This document shows positions 15,047-20,004 of a stretch of DNA of 20,004 nucleotides, piece after piece; within the stretch, counting starts at the first letter, position 1, and each line of letters begins with the position of its first letter. Under the pieces are notes generated by a model. It ran no database searches, was not told where the DNA came from, and saw only the letters and a program-made list of their open reading frames with translations. The DNA comes from UBA1189 sp045126595 (GTDB lineage: Bacteria; Bacteroidota; Bacteroidia; Bacteroidales; Bacteroidaceae). Made by a program: the position numbers and the translations under genes. The stretch is taken from assembly GCA_045126595.1 (NCBI GenBank), contig JBGVOS010000123.1, positions 1-20,004 on the forward strand, in the 5' to 3' direction.

Positions 15047-16066
15047 TCATTGGGCAAGTAGGGCACGGGCTGTTTCTATGATGGTGTCGAATCCCCTCTT
15101 GCGGTCTTCATCGGTGATATCTACTTTTATGTCGGGTTCTATTCCAAATTCGGTGTGCTGCATCTCGGCGTCAAAGGAGGGGCAGGCCGAGAAACGCACG
15201 CTCCATCCGTTGGGCAGTTCAGAGGAGTAGGGCAGGCCGGAGCCTCCGCCGGTGCGGTCCCCTACGATGGTTACTCGGGGTAAGGAGTGCATGATCTTGA
15301 CGAAGTCGTTGGTGGCGCTGTAGGAGCTGCGGTTGATGAGCACGCACACGGACTTCTGCCAGCGTATGCGGTCGGAGCTCTCGAGGTAGACGGGCTCGGG
15401 CGAGGAGAAGTCGCTGTGTCCAGGGCCTGTCTTGTGACAGATGTACCCTGTGAGTACCTGCTCGTTGGTGAAGCGGGCAGCTAGGGTCTCGGCATTGCTG
15501 AGGTTGCCGCCACCGTTGTTGCGTACATCGACGATAAGTCCGCGACAGAGGGAGAGGGCGGCAATACACTCATCCAGGTTGCCTTCACCAATCGAATTGG
15601 CGAACGAGGATACGTAGACGTACCCTATATTGTCAGGCAGGATAGTGTAGCGCAGTCCCGAAGCAATCTTGTAGTCTGTGCCGAGGTAGCGGGCTTGCAG
15701 TTCCTCGCTGAAGTTGGTGGCATATCCCTCGCGGAAGTCCCAGTAACGTGCCACGTCATGTGCAGCGTAGAGGTTTACATGCCCGTCACGCAGTTCGTCG
15801 AGCATGTCGCCCAGTACTTCAAAGAGGCCGGCGGTGCTCATCTCGTCGGTAATCTTACGCTTGTACTTGTGGTATACAGCATCCCAATCGAGACCATATT
15901 CCGCAGCCTTATAGTCGAGAAAGCAGTAGCTCTCGTCAATGATATGCCACAGGGCTTCAAAGTTGCCTGTAGGGGTGTCTTCGTAGTCTTCTATCTTGGT
16001 GCAAGAAGAGATAAGAAGTAAGATTAAAAGGGAAAGAAATTGATATTTCCCTAAATGTTTTTCCAT
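15047..16066 (-). CDS. S41-family peptidase lipoprotein (tricorn/Ctp-like)
   Basis: A 339-residue protein with a lipoprotein signal: MEKHLGKYQFLSLLILLLIS, then SC with Cys22 as lipidation site. TKIEDYED after the Cys is acidic, as in some surface-exposed Bacteroidota lipoproteins. S41 features are ELRDGHVNLY (91-100; His96), the strand DVRNNGGGN (180-188), NRSSYSATNDF (245-255, probable nucleophile Ser250), GDRTGGGSG (269-277) and GIEPDI (308-313). Where C-terminal processing proteases have the Lys partner, this one has GGGSG, which fits tricorn-like S41 members better. No PDZ domain is seen. I chose the Met at 16064-16066; the open frame runs further upstream, but that extension lies inside a repeat element. 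Its substrate is unknown. Confidence 0.88.
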   Translation of the reverse strand: MEKHLGKYQFLSLLILLLISSCTKIEDYEDTPTGNFEALWHIIDESYCFLDYKAAEYGLDWDAVYHKYKRKITDEMSTAGLFEVLGDMLDELRDGHVNLYAAHDVARYWDFREGYATNFSEELQARYLGTDYKIASGLRYTILPDNIGYVYVSSFANSIGEGNLDECIAALSLCRGLIVDVRNNGGGNLSNAETLAARFTNEQVLTGYICHKTGPGHSDFSSPEPVYLESSDRIRWQKSVCVLINRSSYSATNDFVKIMHSLPRVTIVGDRTGGGSGLPYSSELPNGWSVRFSACPSFDAEMQHTEFGIEPDIKVDITDEDRKRGFDTIIETARALLAQ

Positions 16067-16073
16067 TGATGAT

Positions 16074-16142
16074 GTCATCCTGAGTGAAACGAAAGATTTC
16101 TCAATGCGCTTTGCGAGATTCTTCACTGCGTTCAGAATGACA
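16074..16142. repeat. REP-like palindromic repeat, Bacteroidota type
   Basis: A 69-base imperfect inverted repeat with termini GTCATCCTGAGTGAAACGAA and (reverse complement of the right end) GTCATTCTGAACGCAGTGAA. Read on the minus strand it would encode the ILNAVKNL ... SFVSLRMT phrase that I know as a frequent false extension in Bacteroidota proteins. It lies only 7 bases upstream of the S41 lipoprotein ATG on the minus strand, so its hairpin would sit in that gene's leader. The rest of 16143-16195 is AT-rich and shows no gene. Confidence 0.75.
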
Positions 16143-16195
16143 CATCCTATATTATTTTTTATAAAGTACATGGTAAATTGTCAAATTGTACATTA

Positions 16196-17029
16196 TCAAT
16201 ATGGAATAAATCGCTTCACCTCATCCTCGCGCGCTACATGGTATAGGTTGCGCACGTAACCGATCATCAGCGAATGGGTGAACATGCGGTACTGATGTCC
16301 ACCGAGACGCCAGTGATAGAGGTCTTCTTGCCAGGTGAGTCGTATGGTACATGAACGGAACAGCACATCGTAGCTCAGCCCGGTGCGTAAGGAAAGGTTG
16401 TTGTGTGGTGAAGTTAGGTGCACGCACCCTTTGCTGTGTCCGAGGTAGAATATCTCGTAGTACGACTGTCCGTAGTCGGGGGCAAAGGCAAAACCGAATA
16501 GGGGGATATCCGCTTGCAGGCGTAGGCTCATGGGGATGTTCCGCAATGCAAAGCTATACTTGCCCATAGCCGAGGCCGCGAGGTTGACACCCAATTTCAG
16601 CTGTGCGGGATTGTTTGAGTTGCGCAGGTTGTAGATGCCCCCGATGCGCAGCTGCCCTTGCGGACCAGCGTAGAGGCTCCAACGGTTGGTGCGTATGGGA
16701 CGGTAATAGTAGGTATAGCTATAGTCGACCATGCCGCCCACTGTGAGTCCTCTGCCCTCGGCTGCGAGTGTATAGTCGCCACGGAGCGCGAAGGTTGACT
16801 GTGCAAACCACTGCTTGCTTGCTGCTTTTGTCTGAGAGAAGCGCTCATTCATTATCGATACGTGTCCGCCCCTATATGTTAGGGGGGATAAATAGGTGTC
16901 GAGTAGCTGCGTGAAACCACCGCCGAGCGAAAAGGAACGCTCCTCGAAACGTGCGGTGTCGAGAGGCTGAGCCGCTGTTGTAAGCAGTGGACTCATGATT
17001 ATAAAAATAGAAAGTATGTAGCTTTTCAT
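16196..17029 (-). CDS. Outer-membrane protein, DUF3316-like
   Basis: A 277-residue exported protein with signal peptide MKSYILSIFIIMSPLLTTAA cut before QPLD. The mature part alternates short aromatic-rich strands (GGMVDYSYTYYYRPI, SLYAGPQGQLRIGGIYNLR, SLRLQADIPLFGFAFAPDYG, then RMFTHSLMIGYVRNLYH), which suggests an outer-membrane beta-barrel. It resembles the DUF3316 proteins of Bacteroidales; the function of that family is not known. I chose the Met at 17027-17029 because it gives a clean signal peptide and lies 26 bases from the -7 element. It is followed on the same strand by the S41 lipoprotein 129 bases further on, so the two may share a transcript. Confidence 0.75.
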   Translation of the reverse strand: MKSYILSIFIIMSPLLTTAAQPLDTARFEERSFSLGGGFTQLLDTYLSPLTYRGGHVSIMNERFSQTKAASKQWFAQSTFALRGDYTLAAEGRGLTVGGMVDYSYTYYYRPIRTNRWSLYAGPQGQLRIGGIYNLRNSNNPAQLKLGVNLAASAMGKYSFALRNIPMSLRLQADIPLFGFAFAPDYGQSYYEIFYLGHSKGCVHLTSPHNNLSLRTGLSYDVLFRSCTIRLTWQEDLYHWRLGGHQYRMFTHSLMIGYVRNLYHVAREDEVKRFIPY

Positions 17030-17054
17030 GCTTTTATGGATTGCTAACCAAACA

Positions 17055-17087
17055 ACAAAGGTCGCCAAGTTTTTTGAACTATGCAAA
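17055..17087 (-). promoter_or_regulatory. Promoter of the DUF3316-like gene
   Basis: On the minus strand, -33 TTTG (17084-17087) is followed after exactly 20 bases by GACCTTTGT (17055-17063). This differs from TAnnTTTGY only at the first base. Transcription would begin near 17048. Confidence 0.55.
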
Positions 17088-17192
17088 CGAATCTTTTGGT
17101 TTTTTAGTTTTGTTAGTTCCTCTTGCTTTGACTTTTGTGAATATGAACTTGCTGCTCTTGTCTATTGATAGGATTTTATTTTGGTGTTTAAA

Positions 17193-17225
17193 TTTCTTTT
17201 TCCCCTTAAAAAGACCTACCTTTGC
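17193..17225 (+). promoter_or_regulatory. Promoter of the small outer-membrane barrel gene
   Basis: -7 TACCTTTGC (17217-17225) is a full match to TAnnTTTGY. A -33-like TTTC (17193-17196) lies 20 bases before it. The leader would be about 88 bases, which is long and AT-rich. With the minus-strand promoter at 17055-17087 it makes a divergent pair in the 290-base gap 17030-17319, which holds no other feature that I can name. Confidence 0.6.
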
Positions 17226-17319
17226 CTCCGTTTTGCAAAATGTTGTAAACGTGTTTGCAGGTTCAAGAATGTTATTTGGAGTTTATTTGATTCATTATTA
17301 ACTAAAAAGATTGAAGAAA

Positions 17320-18060
17320 ATGAAAAACTTAAAGAAAGTATTTGCTCTAGTTGCAATCGTTTTGGGATGCTCTATGTCTGCTGTTGCGCAGAATGGTTTG
17401 ACTGTACGTCTCGGTGGTAACTTCCCTGTAGGCGCATTTGGCGAAGGAGATAAACTTGGTAGTCTTGCGATAGAAGACGCAAAGGCTGCTTTGGGTGGCG
17501 CCGCTATCGGTTATAATCTTGGCTTGAAGTATCAGGTGAAGGTAATTGCTGGCTTGGGTGCATTTGCTACTGCCGATTTCTTCTACAATGGATTGAAAGA
17601 GGACATCAAGGAAGATTTGGTCGAAGTGCTGAAAGTGGATGATGGAAATATCACACTCCCTTCTTATATGAATGCTCCCGTAATGTTGGGTTTGAACTAT
17701 AGCTTTTTCAATCCTGCTAAGGTTGCATTATGGGTTGAGGCTGGTGCCGGTGTTAACTTCCGTAGCATAACCAAGAAGGAGACTGGGGGCGCTGTAGGTT
17801 CTCTCGTCTCTGCTAACGGAGAGTCTTTGTACGATTTGGCTACTACTTTTGCATGGCAGGCAGGTCTGGGTGTTAGCTTTAATAATGCGATTACCTTAGG
17901 TTTGCATTACTATGGCTTTGGAAGTGCTCCGGTTGAAGGTGAGTCTACTTCGGATAGCAGCCTTGGTGGTATTATTAACGTAGAAACTAAACCTTTGTCA
18001 TTCGCAAAAGGTAAGCTCAATCCCTCGATGCTTGTAGCACGTGTGGGCATTACCTTTTAA
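17320..18060 (+). CDS. Small outer-membrane beta-barrel protein
   Basis: A 246-residue exported protein. The signal peptide is MKNLKKVFALVAIVLGCSMS AVA, cut before QNGLTV. The mature protein alternates amphipathic strands (GLTVRLGGNFPVG, AALGGAAIGYNLGLKYQVK, FATADFFYNGL, VMLGLNYSFFNPA, LWVEAGAGVNFRSI, QAGLGVSFNNAITLGLHYYG) and ends in Phe after ARVGITF, the usual C-terminal signal of barrel proteins. It resembles the generic outer-membrane beta-barrel families of Bacteroidota; I cannot assign a substrate. The start at 17320 (ATG) is preferred to the upstream TTG at 17311. Strong promoter and terminator signals on both sides suggest an abundant single-gene product. Confidence 0.8.
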   Translation: MKNLKKVFALVAIVLGCSMSAVAQNGLTVRLGGNFPVGAFGEGDKLGSLAIEDAKAALGGAAIGYNLGLKYQVKVIAGLGAFATADFFYNGLKEDIKEDLVEVLKVDDGNITLPSYMNAPVMLGLNYSFFNPAKVALWVEAGAGVNFRSITKKETGGAVGSLVSANGESLYDLATTFAWQAGLGVSFNNAITLGLHYYGFGSAPVEGESTSDSSLGGIINVETKPLSFAKGKLNPSMLVARVGITF

Positions 18061-18088
18061 TAGGTAAACCTAATTTCTATATATATTC

Positions 18089-18124
18089 GAAGGGGCATCA
18101 ATCGATGCCCCTTCTGTTTTATTT
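18089..18124 (+). terminator. Terminator after the barrel gene
   Basis: A perfect 11-pair stem, 18089-18099 with 18104-18114 (GAAGGGGCATC, loop AATC, GATGCCCCTTC), is followed by TGTTTTATTTATT. It lies between two convergent genes and may also stop minus-strand transcription from the topoisomerase gene, although the T-tail is on the + strand. Confidence 0.85.
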
Positions 18125-18137
18125 ATTCTTCTAAGGA

Positions 18138-20004
18138 TTATTCCTCTTCAAATAAGTTCAGCTGCTCGTTTGAGGGCTCTTCGATGGTTTCTTCCGTGCT
18201 TTCAGGCTCCTCGGCTGCGGGTTCCTCCACGGGCTCGGGCTTGCGCGTGGGCTCCAGCTCCTCGAAGCTGGCTATCTCGAAGTTGCTCACTCGCTTGCCG
18301 ATGGCCTTGAATCCCTTGATGAGTGCAAACTCCTCGGCATCGATGACGAGCGGTTCGCGGAAGCTGTCTCCACCACCGAAGTTGACCTGGATGAGCGGAT
18401 AGGTCTCACAGGTGAGCAACACCATGGCGCTGTCCTTGTGCTCGTCCACGAAGCTGTTCTTCTTGGTCGTGGCCTCCATGGTGAAGCGCTTGATGTAGTA
18501 GAAGCCCTTCTGCGAGGCATTCTTGACGATGGCCGTCCACACCTTCTCGGAATCGTATTTCTCGATGTATAGGATATCGGGTTCGTAGTGGTTGTTGGCG
18601 TCGAAGTCGGTGATGTAGAACTCGCCGTTCTTGAGCACCACAAGGATGCGGTCGTCGCTGTGGAACTCTCCTAGGTACTCGCCGTGTCCGTCAAAGTCGA
18701 GGCGCAGGATGTCGCGGTCGAACCATACCTTACGGCCGCCCAAGGTAGAGGCGCCGTGGGCCTTGAGCCCGATGCGCTGCACCTCAAGGCGCGTCAGCAG
18801 GTTACCCATTGATGAACGTCCCTTGATGCCTATCTCGCTGAAGTCCTTCTCGATGACCGTCTTGCGCAGGTTGGGCACGGGCTTGAGCTGTACCTTGATG
18901 ATCTCGGCCTCGCCGTTGGGGTTGGCGGTGAAGTAGGCCACGCGTGAGCCGGGCTTGCCTTGCGTGAGGTTGTACTCGCGGTCGCGGTTGGTGCCGGTGA
19001 CGGCAAAGCGCTTGATGTAGTGCGGTCCGCCGCGTCCGTCACGGTATACCACATTGTATATGGTCCGCTTGTCGTTGCGCTTGTAGATGCCTACGTGGAT
19101 GATGCCGGTACCAACGAACATCTTCTCGGCCACGCGCACGATCTTGTAGCGTCCGTCCTTGTAGAAGAGGATGACGTCGTCAATCGACGAGCAGTTGGTC
19201 ACGAACTCGTCCTTCTTCAATGACGTGCCGATGAAGCCTTCGTCGCGGTTGATGTAGAGTTTCTCGTTGGCCTCGATGACCTTGGCGGCCTCGATGTTCT
19301 CGAAGTTGCGCAGCTCGGTCTTGCGGGGGAAGGCGGCACCGTACTTGGTCTTGAGCATGGTGAACCAGTCTATCGTCACGCCCACCATATTGGCCAGCTT
19401 GCCGTCAATCTCTTCCACCTCCTCGCGGATGCGGGCCATCAGCTCGTCGGCCTTGTCCTTGTTGAACTTGAGGATGCGGGCCATCTTGATTTCCATGAGG
19501 CGCAGGATGTCCTCCTTCGTCACCTCGCGGATGAAGGTGGGGTAGTAGGGCGTCAGGCGCTCGTCGATGTGCTCGCAGGCGGCATCCATCGTGGGCGCTT
19601 GCTCGAATTTCTTGTCCTTATAGATGCGTTCCTCGATGAAGATTTTCTCCAGTGAGGCGAAGTGCAGCTGTTCGAGGAGTTCGCTCTTGCGTATCTCCAG
19701 TTCCTGACGGAGGAGGCTGAGCGTGTTGTCCACCGACTTGCGCAGCACGTGGCTCACGCCGAGGAAGTGGGGCTTGTTGTCGTCGATGACGCAGCAGTTG
19801 GGCGAGATGCTGATTTCACAATCCGTGAAGGCATAGAGAGCGTCGATGGTCTTGTCCGACGATACGCCCGGGGCCAGGTGCACGAGAATCTCCACCTCGG
19901 CAGCCGTGTTGTCATCGACCTTGCGAATCTTTATCTTGCCCTTCTCGGCAGCCTTCAGTATGGAGTCGATGAGCGTCGTGGTGGTTTTTCTAAATGGAAT
20001 CTCG
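18138..20004 (-). CDS. parC: DNA topoisomerase IV / gyrase subunit A, ParC-like (5' end missing)
   Basis: The last 621 or so residues of a type IIA topoisomerase A subunit. The frame is open to the right edge of the window (EIPFRKTTTTLIDSI, then VEILVHLAPGVSSDKTIDAL), so the N-terminal winged helix and active-site Tyr lie outside. The visible part runs from the cleavage core (FTDCEISISPNCCVI) through the coiled-coil gate (LEIRKSELLEQLHFASLEKI) to a beta-pinwheel C-terminal domain with repeated strands. The canonical GyrA box is not seen; the nearest stretch is GIKGRSSMGNLLTR, which favours the ParC-like branch of Bacteroidota. The last 45 or so residues are very acidic and Pro/Glu-rich, ending in LNLFEEE. 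The gene converges on the small barrel gene. Its codons are markedly more GC-rich than those of its neighbour. Confidence 0.85.
   Translation of the reverse strand, partial: EIPFRKTTTTLIDSILKAAEKGKIKIRKVDDNTAAEVEILVHLAPGVSSDKTIDALYAFTDCEISISPNCCVIDDNKPHFLGVSHVLRKSVDNTLSLLRQELEIRKSELLEQLHFASLEKIFIEERIYKDKKFEQAPTMDAACEHIDERLTPYYPTFIREVTKEDILRLMEIKMARILKFNKDKADELMARIREEVEEIDGKLANMVGVTIDWFTMLKTKYGAAFPRKTELRNFENIEAAKVIEANEKLYINRDEGFIGTSLKKDEFVTNCSSIDDVILFYKDGRYKIVRVAEKMFVGTGIIHVGIYKRNDKRTIYNVVYRDGRGGPHYIKRFAVTGTNRDREYNLTQGKPGSRVAYFTANPNGEAEIIKVQLKPVPNLRKTVIEKDFSEIGIKGRSSMGNLLTRLEVQRIGLKAHGASTLGGRKVWFDRDILRLDFDGHGEYLGEFHSDDRILVVLKNGEFYITDFDANNHYEPDILYIEKYDSEKVWTAIVKNASQKGFYYIKRFTMEATTKKNSFVDEHKDSAMVLLTCETYPLIQVNFGGGDSFREPLVIDAEEFALIKGFKAIGKRVSNFEIASFEELEPTRKPEPVEEPAAEEPESTEETIEEPSNEQLNLFEEE

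Noticed and set aside
16067..16171. N-terminal extension of the S41 protein to 16171
   Set aside because: The extension is the translated REP-like repeat; the Met at 16066 gives a proper lipoprotein signal.
18631..18936. Plus-strand frames opposite the topoisomerase gene
   Set aside because: Ser/Arg-rich antisense shadows of a GC-rich gene without start context or domains.

Overview
This 20 kb window looks like the chromosome of a member of the order Bacteroidales, most plausibly Prevotellaceae or a relative. The reasons are the type IX secretion genes porU and porV, the PhoU-fused PiT transporter, a lipoprotein and two outer-membrane proteins with no Gram-positive features, little sign of Shine-Dalgarno sites, and repeated Bacteroidota-type promoters (-33 TTTG and -7 TAnnTTTGY about 20 bases apart). 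The species cannot be fixed from the sequence. No phage, transposase, CRISPR array or rRNA gene was seen.

Layout. Bases 3-3384 (+) hold the 3' end of porU, then porV and ispF. Bases 3385-3717 are non-coding and carry an array of five GC-rich dyads spaced exactly 22 bases apart, followed by the promoter of a maeB-type malic enzyme (3718-6006), which ends in a 23-bp perfect hairpin. Two promoter-like sites precede a run of five + strand genes (6282-11320): a secreted sialidase, murF, an HprK-like kinase, an S24/S26-type peptidase and a PqqD-like protein. Gaps are 10 and 9 bases, then a 4-base overlap, then 92 bases, with no obvious terminator inside. A consensus promoter then drives a PiT-PhoU phosphate transporter (11428-13713, with terminator), followed by a nucleotidyltransferase (13891-14796). 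Two hairpins back to back separate this gene from a minus-strand tRNA-Leu(UAG). Beyond it on the minus strand are an S41-family lipoprotein protease and a DUF3316-like outer-membrane protein, separated by a REP-like 69-bp repeat. A divergent + strand gene encodes a small outer-membrane barrel. The window ends in the 3' two-thirds or so of a minus-strand topoisomerase IV / gyrase A subunit.

How the genes fit together. PorU and PorV are partners in T9SS cargo maturation at the outer membrane. The sialidase has a signal peptide but no T9SS C-terminal domain, so it probably leaves by another route. The most intriguing set is kinase + S26B-like peptidase + PqqD-like (RiPP recognition element-like) protein. 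Its parts resemble a peptide-modification pathway, but no cyclase, radical SAM enzyme, transporter or clear precursor is adjacent. It sits directly behind the cell-wall gene murF. It is the best candidate here for an undescribed system.
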